Of a stretch of DNA of 11,756 bases, positions 1-7,177 are shown piece after piece; positions within the stretch are counted from its first letter, which is position 1; the number at the start of each line of letters is the position of its first letter. The DNA is taken from positions 1 through 11,756 of the forward strand of contig JAUVLL010000061.1 in the NCBI GenBank assembly GCA_030600745.1, written 5' to 3'. The position numbers and the translations under genes are program-made. The notes under the pieces were generated by a model. It worked only from the letters and a program-made list of their open reading frames with translations. It was not told the DNA's origin and made no database searches. Origin of the DNA: Spirochaetaceae bacterium. GTDB lineage: Bacteria; Spirochaetota; Spirochaetia; B11-G9.

Positions 1-747
1 TCCGGACTTACTCCAAATGCATCTGTTATTGTAGCAACAATCAGAGCACTTAAAATGCATGGGGGCGGACCAAAGGTTATCCCTGGGAAACCCCTTGATT
101 CTGCCTATTCGGAAGAAAACGTTGAACTCGTGGAAAAAGGATTGGACAACCTCCTTGCCCATATCGAAACAGTAAAGAAAAGCGGAATTCCAATAGTTGT
201 CTGTATAAACAGTTTCTACACAGATAAAAAGAGCGAAATTGAAGCAGTTAGAAAAGCTGTAAAGGCAGCAGGTGCAAGAGTTGCAGTTTCCACCCACTGG
301 CAATTTGGCGGTGAAGGTGCAAAGGAACTGGCTGAAGAAGTAATCGCTGCTTGCGAAGAAAAACCTGATTTCAAATTCCTCTATGATGAGAAGACCCCAC
401 AGCATGATAGAATTGCCAGAATTGCTACAGAAGTTTACGGAGCAGATGGTGTTACTTACAGCCCTGCAGCTGAAGCAAAACTCAAGAAAATAATGGAAAA
501 TCCAAAACTTGCAAACCTGGGAACTTGTATGGTTAAAACCCAGCTTAGTCTTTCCCATGACCCGACACTGAAGGGAAGACCAACGGGATGGACTCTTCCT
601 ATCGAAGATATCTTAATCTATCAGGGAGCCGAGTTTATTGTTCCTGTAGCAGGGGGAATTAAACTTATGCCCGGGACAGCGTCAGATCCGGCATTTAGAA
701 GAATTGATGTGGAAGTTGAAACCGGTAAGGTAACCGGGCTTTTCTAG
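1..747 (+). CDS. fhs: Formate-tetrahydrofolate ligase, C-terminal part (5' end outside window)
   Basis: The enzyme ligates formate to tetrahydrofolate with ATP to give 10-formyl-THF, a cytoplasmic step of one-carbon metabolism. The frame is open from base 1 (SGLTPNASVIVATIRALKMHGG...), so an ATG at 55 is internal and the true start lies upstream. The 248 residues seen are a little under half of the usual ~550-560 residues. Recognisable family segments are the VIVATIRALKMHGG stretch near the left edge, PIVVCINSF at about residue 58-66, and the C-terminal run with QLSLSHDP, GAEFIVPVAGGIKLMPG and the closing VTGLF. The gene ends TAG at 745-747 and faces the minus-strand operon across a shared terminator. 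Codon choice looks like that of a well-expressed gene compared with the minus-strand genes. The identification is firm; only the 5' end is missing. Confidence 0.95.
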   Translation, partial: SGLTPNASVIVATIRALKMHGGGPKVIPGKPLDSAYSEENVELVEKGLDNLLAHIETVKKSGIPIVVCINSFYTDKKSEIEAVRKAVKAAGARVAVSTHWQFGGEGAKELAEEVIAACEEKPDFKFLYDEKTPQHDRIARIATEVYGADGVTYSPAAEAKLKKIMENPKLANLGTCMVKTQLSLSHDPTLKGRPTGWTLPIEDILIYQGAEFIVPVAGGIKLMPGTASDPAFRRIDVEVETGKVTGLF

Positions 748-763
748 ATTTTATACATTTAAT

Positions 764-797
764 AAAAAAAGGCAGCCTCTAACTGGCTGCCTTTTTT
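764..797. terminator. Bidirectional rho-independent terminator between fhs and holA
   Basis: A 7-bp GC-rich stem, GGCAGCC (771-777) with GGCTGCC (785-791), has a 7-base loop. It is flanked by seven A on the left (764-770) and six T on the right (792-797). Read on +, the T run follows the hairpin 24 bases after the fhs stop. Read on -, the A run becomes a U tract after the hairpin, 15 bases past the holA stop. Both convergent units can end here. Confidence 0.9.
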
Positions 798-805
798 GAA
801 TTTAC

Positions 806-1801
806 CTAAGACCGATATACTTCAGGCGGCATCCCCTTTCTGATAACACAATAATAAATAAACAACTCCATCAGTATAAGATGATTATCCCTGGTCATCT
901 CTCTTGCAAGAATATCATATTTTGCTATAAGAACAATAATTTGCTGAAGTTCTTTGGTAGTATAACTTTTTAAGCCATCAATATATGTTTGCTGATTCCT
1001 TTTACCCCTGATTTGTGCCTTTGTTAAAGCTTCTTCCCGACCATACTGTCTCGAAAATAGTTGTGACAGAGTTAAGAGTTTTCTAAACTGCCATTGCAGC
1101 CCGCTTATCAGCTGAATGGGAGAACCTTCACCGGACAGTGCAATTTTATGGAGAATCTCAATAGAAAAGGAAAAATCACCCATAGTTATTTTCTTAAATA
1201 ATGTAAAAACATTTTCTTCTTTGCTATGATAGATAAAACGTTCAATATCTTCTTCTTCTATCTGCGCGTTCTCACCAAAAAATACTGCAAGCTTATTACA
1301 TGCAATCCTCATATCGTTTGTATTGTTTTCAACCATTTCAAGCAGCATCTCAGTTGCATCTGCTGAAATAGCAATATTTTCTTTTCGAAAATAATTAGCA
1401 ACCCATGTTTTCTTTTGATTTTCGAATAATTCCCAGAAAATGCGTACCGCTTTTTTGGGTATGGATGAAGCTATTTTTTTATCAACACTCGATTTATCAG
1501 ATACAAGGAACAGGGTACAGTCAGTTCCAGGTGATTTTATATATGAAACCAGCTCTCCAATTTCATTCTTTTTTAAATCCTCCACATTCATAACGGTAAC
1601 AAATTTATAATTAGAAAAAAGTGCTCCATTTTTCATAAGGGAAACTACTTCTCCAACTGATGTGTCATAAGGATAAAATTTATGAATTTCAGGGTTTACC
1701 CCCGCCCGTTTTTTAAAGGATTCCTGAATTTTATGTATTTCATCAAATTTCTGCCCAACCTCCGGCCCCAGAAATAGGTACACTGGTTCCGGATTATTCA
1801 T
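806..1801 (-). CDS. holA: DNA polymerase III delta subunit (clamp loader)
   Basis: HolA is the clamp-loader subunit that opens the sliding clamp during DNA replication. The 331-residue length is typical (about 330-345). Family hallmarks are an N-terminal VYLFLGPE segment where the strand-loop of the degenerate AAA+ fold begins, GALFSNYKFVTVMNVEDL at about 59-76, a helical middle domain with the ...NNTNDMRIACNKL pattern, and SKEENVFTLFKKI at about 193-205, matching the conserved start of the collar domain. No Walker A motif is present, as expected for delta. The ATG at 1801 overlaps the end of lexA by 8 bases and has no strong Shine-Dalgarno, so translation is probably coupled to lexA. It is the last gene of the operon, ending at the shared terminator. 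Delta sequences are poorly conserved, so the call rests on overall pattern and length. Confidence 0.87.
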   Translation of the reverse strand: MNNPEPVYLFLGPEVGQKFDEIHKIQESFKKRAGVNPEIHKFYPYDTSVGEVVSLMKNGALFSNYKFVTVMNVEDLKKNEIGELVSYIKSPGTDCTLFLVSDKSSVDKKIASSIPKKAVRIFWELFENQKKTWVANYFRKENIAISADATEMLLEMVENNTNDMRIACNKLAVFFGENAQIEEEDIERFIYHSKEENVFTLFKKITMGDFSFSIEILHKIALSGEGSPIQLISGLQWQFRKLLTLSQLFSRQYGREEALTKAQIRGKRNQQTYIDGLKSYTTKELQQIIVLIAKYDILAREMTRDNHLILMELFIYYCVIRKGMPPEVYRS

Positions 1802-2399
1802 AGCTTCTAATTAAATACTGGAGTTTTCCCAATATCCTGACATTTTGTGAGTAGATAGGAGGATAGATTGGGTTTTCAGCCTTTAGTTTTATCCTGTTCT
1901 TTTCTTTGAAAAATCTTTTTAATGTTACAGCCTCATCATTTACCATAGCAACAATAATATCTCCGTTCTCTGCCGTTTGTTTTTGAATCATTATAGCAGT
2001 ATCACCATCCATTATACCGATATCCTGCATACTGTCACCCTTTACTATAAGTGCAAAATGGATTCCTGTAGAGAGATTGGAGGCGGCAATTTTTATATAA
2101 CCATCAAAATTCTCTTCTGTTAACAGAGGTAATCCGGCAGCTACATTTCCAAGAAGGGGAATATCAATAATCTCCTCTTTTTCCTTCTCATCATCAATTA
2201 TACCAATAGCTCTGGAACGTTTGACATCACAGTGTATTTTCCCCTTTTTTTCAAGAGCTTTTACATGGTCGTATGCACCATTAGCAGTAATGTGAAAAGA
2301 TGATGCTATTTCTCTCATGGTAGGGGGATATTTATTTGTACTAATAAACATCTTAATAAAATTAAGAACCTCTTCCTGTCTTTCCGTTAATTTTTTCAC
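1794..2399 (-). CDS. lexA: LexA SOS repressor (S24 self-cleaving protease)
   Basis: This is the transcriptional repressor of the DNA-damage response. It cleaves itself when stimulated by RecA filaments. At 201 residues it has the normal length. The N-terminal winged helix (about 1-65) opens with LTERQEEVLNFI and carries PPTMREIASSFHITANGAYDHVKALEKKG. The Ala88-Gly89 cleavage bond is in NVAAGLPLL, the catalytic Ser123 is in KGDSM and Lys161 is in TLKRFF, so the protein should be cleavage-competent. The start is GTG at 2399-2397, within a GTGA overlap with the ntrX-like stop (TGA). The only purine run before it is a weak AAAGAA, so translational coupling is likely. No intergenic space exists for a self-regulating operator. 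It overlaps holA by 8 bases downstream. The recognition helix differs from the usual SxSxVxxHL pattern, so the operator is probably not the E. coli or B. subtilis box. Confidence 0.95.
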   Translation of the reverse strand: MKKLTERQEEVLNFIKMFISTNKYPPTMREIASSFHITANGAYDHVKALEKKGKIHCDVKRSRAIGIIDDEKEKEEIIDIPLLGNVAAGLPLLTEENFDGYIKIAASNLSTGIHFALIVKGDSMQDIGIMDGDTAIMIQKQTAENGDIIVAMVNDEAVTLKRFFKEKNRIKLKAENPIYPPIYSQNVRILGKLQYLIRSYE

Positions 2400-3763
2400 T
2401 TCTTTATTTCTATTCCAAATTTCTTTATTTTACCATGTAAATTACTTGGATATATACCTAGAACTTCCGCTGCACGTGAAATATTATAATTGTTTTGTTC
2501 CAGTTTTTGAATAAGAAGCTGCTTTTCAAATTTATCCTTTGCATCGGTAAGTTTCATCCCTGAATATTCATCATCCAGGTTTGATTGTGTATACATATTC
2601 TTATCTTCCTGCAGGTAATATTTTACAGCTTCAGCTGATATTACTTTCTCATCTGTCATTATATTAATTCTTTCGATAAAATTTTTCAATTCCCTTATAT
2701 TCCCCGGCCACTTGTGGGCACATAAGAGTTTTAACCCCTCTTTGGATATTGTCTTGCAAACTTCACTGGTATTCGATTTAAACTTTTCCATAAAGTAAGA
2801 AACAAGCTCTTCCAGATCACTTATTCTCTCTGAAAGGGAAGGAGCATGAATTGGAACTACATTAAGTCTGTAATAGAGGTCTTCTCTGAACCGCCCGGCA
2901 GATACTTCACCAACTATATCTTTATTTGTTGCTGCAATAAGCCGAATATCCACAGTTATCGATTCTTCACTGCCAATTCTTTCAAATTTAAGCTCCTGAA
3001 TTGCCCTTAATACTTTAGCCTGTGCACTCATTGACATATCTGCTATTTCGTCAAGAAAAAGAGTCCCACCATGAGCAAGTTCAAATTTACCTTTACGCCT
3101 TGCAATTGCAGAGGTAAAAGCCCCTTTTTCATGTCCAAATAATTCACTTTCAATAAGTGTATCCGGTATTGCTGCACAGTTAACTTCAACAAAAGGCCCG
3201 GTGGATCTGCTGCTTTTACGATGAATCTCTCTTGCTATCAGTTCTTTTCCAGTCCCGTTTCCACCAGTTATCAATATTTTTGCATTGGAAAAAGCACTTT
3301 GATTTATTCTGGTCCAGACTGCCTGCATTGGTTCAGATGAACCAATCATTTTATCATCCATAAGAATAGAATTTTTCAGGATAGCATTTTCTTTTTTCAG
3401 ATTTTCAAATTTAAGTGCATTATTGATAAGATTAATTATCTTATCCAAAGAAAGCGGCTTTTCAAGAAAATCATAGGCTCCAAGTTTAACAGCCTTAACA
3501 GCAATATCAATATTAGCATGACCGGAAATCATAATAACCTCAATATCAGGATATTCCTTTTTAATCTCTTTCAGAACATCAATTCCACCCATATTGGGAA
3601 GCCATACATCAAGAATAACAAGATCCACTGATTCTTCCCTGAGAACAGCTAACCCTTCAAAACCATCGCCTCCGGTAAAAACCTGATGATTTTCATCTTT
3701 TATAATATCTGACAAAACAGTTCTGATCCCAGGTTCATCATCAATAATCAAAATCTTACTCAT
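2396..3763 (-). CDS. ntrX: NtrX-like sigma-54-dependent response regulator
   Basis: A cytoplasmic response regulator expected to be phosphorylated by the overlapping kinase and to activate sigma-54 promoters. Domains in order are as follows. The receiver (about 1-120) has acidic residues D8/D9, phospho-acceptor D52 in LDVWLPN, S80 and K102. The AAA+ domain (about 135-370) has Walker A GGNGTGKE (167-174), a GAFTSA loop (214-219) and Walker B GGTLFLDEI (232-240). It also has RFREDLYYRL arginine-finger segment (291-300) and sensor II WPGNIREL (352-359). The Fis-type HTH (about 410-455) includes NISRAAEVLGIYPSNLHGKIKKFGI. The ATG at 3763 has a good GGAGG at 3775-3771 with 7-base spacing, and shares ATGA with the stop of the kinase gene. 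The oddity is Ser at the second Gly of GAFTGA. The gene symbol follows architecture and pairing with a NtrY-like kinase; regulation of nitrogen genes is not shown. Confidence 0.88.
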   Translation of the reverse strand: MSKILIIDDEPGIRTVLSDIIKDENHQVFTGGDGFEGLAVLREESVDLVILDVWLPNMGGIDVLKEIKKEYPDIEVIMISGHANIDIAVKAVKLGAYDFLEKPLSLDKIINLINNALKFENLKKENAILKNSILMDDKMIGSSEPMQAVWTRINQSAFSNAKILITGGNGTGKELIAREIHRKSSRSTGPFVEVNCAAIPDTLIESELFGHEKGAFTSAIARRKGKFELAHGGTLFLDEIADMSMSAQAKVLRAIQELKFERIGSEESITVDIRLIAATNKDIVGEVSAGRFREDLYYRLNVVPIHAPSLSERISDLEELVSYFMEKFKSNTSEVCKTISKEGLKLLCAHKWPGNIRELKNFIERINIMTDEKVISAEAVKYYLQEDKNMYTQSNLDDEYSGMKLTDAKDKFEKQLLIQKLEQNNYNISRAAEVLGIYPSNLHGKIKKFGIEIKK

Positions 3764-5523
3764 TTGAAATCCTCCATAGGAAGTTCAATAAAAAAGGTGG
3801 TCCCCACTTCAAGCTCAGATTCATACCAGATAGTACCCTTGTGGTCAGATATTATCCTCTCCACAATTGGAAGCCCCAAACCGGTTCCACCTTCCTTTGC
3901 CGTGAAATATGGATCAAAAATTTGCTTCTTCATGGCAGGGTCTATCCCCGAACCGGTATCAGTAATCTGAATTCTACAGTAGTGAGTATTCCCTTTTCTT
4001 ACCAGTTCTGTTCTAAAGGTAACAGTACCTGTTCCACTAATTGCCTCAAATGAGTTACTGATTAGATTGGAAAATACTCTCTGAATCTGACCTTTATTTC
4101 CTTTCAGACAGACATCCTCCAACCCATAAAAATCCAGTGTAATATCGGGATAAGATTCTGAATAAAGCATAGAAACCTCAGTAATAAGATTTTTCAGTTC
4201 AATATCCTCCCGAACAGGGGAAGGCATTTTTGCAAAATCTTTGAACTGTGCCAGTAATTCCGTCAGATTTTCTACTTCTTTAATTATAGCATCAACCGCA
4301 GGTTCCAGTATAGTATCTATCGAATCCGGATTATTCTTATACTTTTTTAGTATCCTCTGGGCTGAAAGTTTAATTGGTGTAAGCGGGTTTTTAATTTCAT
4401 GAGCCATCCGTTGTGCTATTTCCTGCCAGGCAGCTACCTTTTCGGTATGAGCCAGACTAGTCCTTGATAGTTCCAGTTCAGATACCATGTAGTTGAATGA
4501 ATTCACCAAATTTGAAAGATCATCATTTGAATGAGTTAGTACCCTGTAGGAATAATCACCTTCTACAACCCTTCTGATTGCCTCCTGGAGGTGGGCAATA
4601 GGCTGTATTATCTCTTCACTTAAAAGAAAGCTTGTCAGTATTGACAGTAGAATTATGGGTAATGAAAAATATGTGTAGAAAAGCAGAAGAATCAGTAGAA
4701 AGCGAAGATGGTCTCCTTTACTCTTTGAAAAAAGTTGCAGGGCATTGGTTATTTCCCATGCACTTTGATCAAAATTTTCCGGAAGAAGAATAGTCAAAAT
4801 TGCAGAAAGTGAATTCCCGTTGGAAAGGAAATCCTTTCTTGTCCTTACAAGACTTCTGCCACCCTCTTTTGACCTGGTCACTGCTCCATTTTCAAGATTA
4901 TTAAGATTAACTCCCAGAGAGGTATTTTTTTCTCCCATGAAAAGTTTCTCTTTACCATCAAAATTATATATTGCAACACTGCTAAGAGAAGGAAAGGCAC
5001 CATGAATATTACGCCACATTCGCTCCGGGGATGATTCTGTATTTAGTATAATATTTTCAAATACAAAACTGTCTCTGAATACTGCAATATTATCCATAGT
5101 TGATCTATTATATTCTATTGCAATATCCAATCCACCTTTAAGAGCATCTTCTATTCCGGACGAGAACCATAATTTTGTTACAGTATTAATGAAATTTACA
5201 GCAAGAATCCCCTGAGGAACAGAGGATAGAATAGTAATAAAGGTAAAAAATATAATCAACTTAGTCTTGAAATTTGATCCGGATTGTTTTTTTCTTCTCT
5301 GTCTAATTAATTTAATTATATTGAAGACTATTGTAGCTATTAGAAATATGGGGAGAACAAGAGCAAGAGGAATATAGTTAAGAGCTGACATTGAGTTCCC
5401 TGAAGCTACACCCAAAAGGACTTTGTCTGCAAAAATGAGAATGAGAATAATAAGTAAAATATAGATCAAAACTGTACTGATAAGGCCGGTATAAGCAGAT
5501 TTTGTATTTTGATAACTGCTCAT
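3760..5523 (-). CDS. ntrY: NtrY-like membrane sensor histidine kinase
   Basis: The 587-residue kinase is probably an inner-membrane sensor for the overlapping NtrX-like regulator. Hydrophobic segments lie at about 11-31, 48-72, 88-110 and 273-300. This leaves an extracytoplasmic domain of about 160 residues (111-272) between the third and fourth segments, the NtrY arrangement. A HAMP linker follows (about 300-352, with EEIIQPIAHLQEAIRRV). Next come the dimerisation/phosphoacceptor helix with RMAHEIKNPLTPIKLS (His375) and the ATPase domain. The ATPase domain has an N box around N486-N490, G1 box DTGSGI (522-527), F box and G2 GGTGLGLPIV (545-554). No PAS domain fits between HAMP and the His box, unlike longer proteobacterial NtrY. 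The ATG at 5523 lies 9 bases after ptsH. GAGG occurs 17 bases upstream, too far to be a good ribosome site, so coupling to ptsH is likely. The signal sensed is unknown. Confidence 0.88.
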   Translation of the reverse strand: MSSYQNTKSAYTGLISTVLIYILLIILILIFADKVLLGVASGNSMSALNYIPLALVLPIFLIATIVFNIIKLIRQRRKKQSGSNFKTKLIIFFTFITILSSVPQGILAVNFINTVTKLWFSSGIEDALKGGLDIAIEYNRSTMDNIAVFRDSFVFENIILNTESSPERMWRNIHGAFPSLSSVAIYNFDGKEKLFMGEKNTSLGVNLNNLENGAVTRSKEGGRSLVRTRKDFLSNGNSLSAILTILLPENFDQSAWEITNALQLFSKSKGDHLRFLLILLLFYTYFSLPIILLSILTSFLLSEEIIQPIAHLQEAIRRVVEGDYSYRVLTHSNDDLSNLVNSFNYMVSELELSRTSLAHTEKVAAWQEIAQRMAHEIKNPLTPIKLSAQRILKKYKNNPDSIDTILEPAVDAIIKEVENLTELLAQFKDFAKMPSPVREDIELKNLITEVSMLYSESYPDITLDFYGLEDVCLKGNKGQIQRVFSNLISNSFEAISGTGTVTFRTELVRKGNTHYCRIQITDTGSGIDPAMKKQIFDPYFTAKEGGTGLGLPIVERIISDHKGTIWYESELEVGTTFFIELPMEDFK

Positions 5524-5532
5524 AGCTTTGAT

Positions 5533-5799
5533 TTATTCTTCCTCAAACCTATTTTCAAAAAGTTTAACAATTGCACTAACTACCTCTTCTTCATCATCCC
5601 CTTCGGCAATGACCTGAATTACAGATTTATAGTTGGCTCCCAGAGTAATTATGCCCATAATTGATTTTGCATTTATTCTCATATTATCATGCTCAAGAAA
5701 TATTTCAGAATCATATTCATTTGCAGTTTTTACGATCAGAGCGGCTGGTCTTGCATGTATACCAGCTCTGTTTTTAATTGTTACAGTTTCTTGCTTCAT
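5533..5799 (-). CDS. ptsH: HPr phosphocarrier protein
   Basis: A small cytoplasmic phosphocarrier of the phosphotransferase system. At 88 residues it has the standard length. His15, the site phosphorylated by enzyme I, is in NRAGIHARPAA. Ser46, the site used by HPr kinase, is in NAKSIMGIITLGA. Both signatures are complete, so it can receive both kinds of phosphorylation. The ATG at 5799 follows a very good Shine-Dalgarno (AAGGTGA, 5809-5803), which overlaps the TAA of hprK 8 bases upstream. Enzyme (HprK) and substrate (HPr) are therefore encoded in tandem. No sugar-specific EIIB or EIIC genes are in the window, so its role here is more likely regulatory than sugar import, though that is inference from a limited region. 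Confidence 0.95.
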   Translation of the reverse strand: MKQETVTIKNRAGIHARPAALIVKTANEYDSEIFLEHDNMRINAKSIMGIITLGANYKSVIQVIAEGDDEEEVVSAIVKLFENRFEEE

Positions 5800-5807
5800 T
5801 ATTCACC

Positions 5808-6791
5808 TTAGAAAATATCACTATTATTAGAATACAGGTTTCTGGCATTCTTACTTTCAAGCCACTTTAATATGTTATTATCAAATTCCTGAGCAGAGTG
5901 ATACCCCAGTTTTTTCAATCTTTCGTTCATAGCGGCAACTTCGATTAGAATTGGTATATTCCGTCCTGCTTTTACCGGCATTTTTATGAGTGGAATCTTA
6001 ACCTCCAGGATTTCTTTCGAGGCATCCCCTATTCCTATTCGATCATAAACTACTTCCGGGTCCCATAGTTCCAGCTCAATCAGCAGCTGAATCTGTTTTT
6101 TATCTCTTATGGAACCAACTCCAAACAGATGACTCACATTTATTATACCAAGACCTCTAACTTCCATATGATGTCCAAGCATCTCATTTATACCTGAACC
6201 CATTAAATAATTCCCATTTACACTCTTTAATACAACAGTATCATCTGCAATAAGTCTATGACCCCTTTCTATAAGCTCCAGAGCGGTTTCACTTTTTCCA
6301 ACGCCGCTGCCACCTGTAATTAAGACTCCTATTCCAAATACCTCAACCAGAACTCCATGGATAGCACAGGACGGGGCGAAGATATCACTCAGAGCCCGCA
6401 TTAATCTAATAGTAAACTCAGAGGATGTAAGATCAGTTTGAAGAATGGCACATCCTGATTTTTCTGCAATATGAAGAATTTCTGCACTGGGAACTTCTGA
6501 ATAGCTGAACACACAACAGGAAAGCTGATATGAAAACATTTTTTCTACAGCTGCCATTATGTTATTTTTTCCCAGCATCTTTAAATAAGCTATCTCACCT
6601 CTTCCAAAGAGTTGTATCCTATGATAGGCAAACTCCTCAAAGAACCCGCTAAGAGTCAACCCCGGGCGATTTATCTCAGGATCAGTAATAATCCTTGCAA
6701 GCCCTTGTCTCCCTGCCAGACATTTGAGATTTAGAGAGTTATGGTCCTTTAAATCCAGATCAATTAGATCCAAAACAGTAAACTTTTTCAT
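5808..6791 (-). CDS. hprK: HPr kinase/phosphorylase
   Basis: A bifunctional cytoplasmic enzyme that phosphorylates Ser46 of HPr and removes the phosphate again, linking metabolic state to regulation. Numbered from the ATG at 6791 it has 327 residues. The N-terminal HprK domain runs to about 130. The catalytic domain has conserved His145 (AIHGVL), Walker A GGSGVGKS (160-167), the acidic pair D183-D184 (IADDTV), the HprK signature HHMEVRGLGIINV (about 207-219) and the C-terminal capping segment MPVKAGRNIPILIEVAAMN (about 271-289). All expected catalytic elements are present. The frame can be extended 8 codons upstream to a TTG at 6815, but MKKFTVLDL is the natural N-terminus and the extension has no ribosome site. 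The ATG itself also lacks a Shine-Dalgarno. It heads the hprK-ptsH-ntrY-ntrX-lexA-holA unit, just after a terminator. Confidence 0.95.
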   Translation of the reverse strand: MKKFTVLDLIDLDLKDHNSLNLKCLAGRQGLARIITDPEINRPGLTLSGFFEEFAYHRIQLFGRGEIAYLKMLGKNNIMAAVEKMFSYQLSCCVFSYSEVPSAEILHIAEKSGCAILQTDLTSSEFTIRLMRALSDIFAPSCAIHGVLVEVFGIGVLITGGSGVGKSETALELIERGHRLIADDTVVLKSVNGNYLMGSGINEMLGHHMEVRGLGIINVSHLFGVGSIRDKKQIQLLIELELWDPEVVYDRIGIGDASKEILEVKIPLIKMPVKAGRNIPILIEVAAMNERLKKLGYHSAQEFDNNILKWLESKNARNLYSNNSDIF

Positions 6792-6795
6792 TGTA

Positions 6796-6815
6796 TTGTG
6801 ATAACTATAGCACAA
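6796..6815 (-). promoter_or_regulatory. Candidate hprK promoter with overlapping inverted repeat
   Basis: Between the end of the upstream terminator (6824) and the hprK ATG (6791) there are only 32 bases, which must hold any promoter for the six-gene unit. On the minus strand a TATAGT -10-like hexamer lies at 6808-6803, and a -35 would fall in the T run of the terminator. The arms TTGTG (6796-6800) and CACAA (6811-6815), ten bases apart, form an inverted repeat that straddles the hexamer, as an operator would. The arms resemble CRP-family half-sites (TGTG/CACA) but the spacing is two bases longer. Both promoter and operator calls are tentative. Confidence 0.35.
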
Positions 6816-6823
6816 ATTAAGTT

Positions 6824-6861
6824 AAAAAAAAAAGGGCTTCCCGCCATTTGGAGGGAAGCCC
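6824..6861 (-). terminator. Rho-independent terminator after hpf
   Basis: The nine-base-pair stem GGGCTTCCC (6834-6842) with GGGAAGCCC (6853-6861) is extended inward by two more C-G pairs past one mismatch, with an ATTT loop. Read on the minus strand it is followed directly by ten T (6833-6824). It starts 18 bases after the hpf stop and closes the lpt-rpoN-hpf unit. There is no T run on the plus side, so it works only on the minus strand. Confidence 0.93.
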
Positions 6862-6879
6862 TGAATAATAGATAAGAAA

Positions 6880-7173
6880 TTAGCTATGATCAGATATTTT
6901 TTCCTTCTCTTTTCGTACTTTAAGCTCCAGTTTATGTATAAAATTTTCAATACCCTCGTACAATTCTATCGATTCCAGACTCAGATGTGATGATTTTCCC
7001 CATCTAAAATGGATATTACCGTCTACCTTGTATCCATGCTTTTCTTTAGTGATGGTTAAAAGCAGATCAATAATGTGATCCTTTGCAAAACTGATGTGTT
7101 CCAGCTTTTTGTCTATGAATTCCCGTGTTGCATCACTGACATTATAATGGATACCTTTAATCTCTACATTCAT
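6880..7173 (-). CDS. hpf: Short-form ribosome hibernation promoting factor (HPF/RaiA family)
   Basis: This family binds the 30S decoding region of idle ribosomes and blocks translation in stationary or starved cells. From the ATG at 7173 the product has 97 residues. The opening MNVEIKGIHYNVSDATREFIDKKLEHI is the classic first strand and helix, followed by strands with TITKEKHGYKVDGNIHF and a basic C-terminal helix KLELKVRKEKEKI. There is no C-terminal dimerisation domain as in long HPF (about 180 residues). An upstream in-frame TTG at 7185 is rejected because it sits within the strong GGAGGG (7183-7178), which is ideally placed for the ATG. Position directly after rpoN is the classical arrangement in many Gram-negatives. 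It may have its own promoter (7230-7202). Confidence 0.92.
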   Translation of the reverse strand: MNVEIKGIHYNVSDATREFIDKKLEHISFAKDHIIDLLLTITKEKHGYKVDGNIHFRWGKSSHLSLESIELYEGIENFIHKLELKVRKEKEKISDHS

Positions 7174-7177
7174 AAAT

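Noticed and set aside
1405..1593. Open frame of 62 codons on the plus strand
   Set aside because: It lies wholly antisense to holA, has no ribosome site and no recognisable protein character. The same holds for the other plus-strand frames over ntrY, ntrX, hprK, lptB, lptC and the MBL gene.
5533..6791. A sugar-transport PTS operon
   Set aside because: Only HPr and HprK are present, with no enzyme I, EIIA, EIIB or EIIC. The neighbours are regulatory genes.
6792..6815. Longer hprK starting at TTG 6815 (MCYSYHNT extension)
   Set aside because: It has no Shine-Dalgarno, a rare start codon and an unconserved-looking extension, and it would begin inside the likely promoter.
6796..6815. A true CRP site upstream of hprK
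   Set aside because: The half-sites are similar, but TGTG and CACA are ten bases apart instead of eight, so the pattern is reported only as an unassigned inverted repeat.
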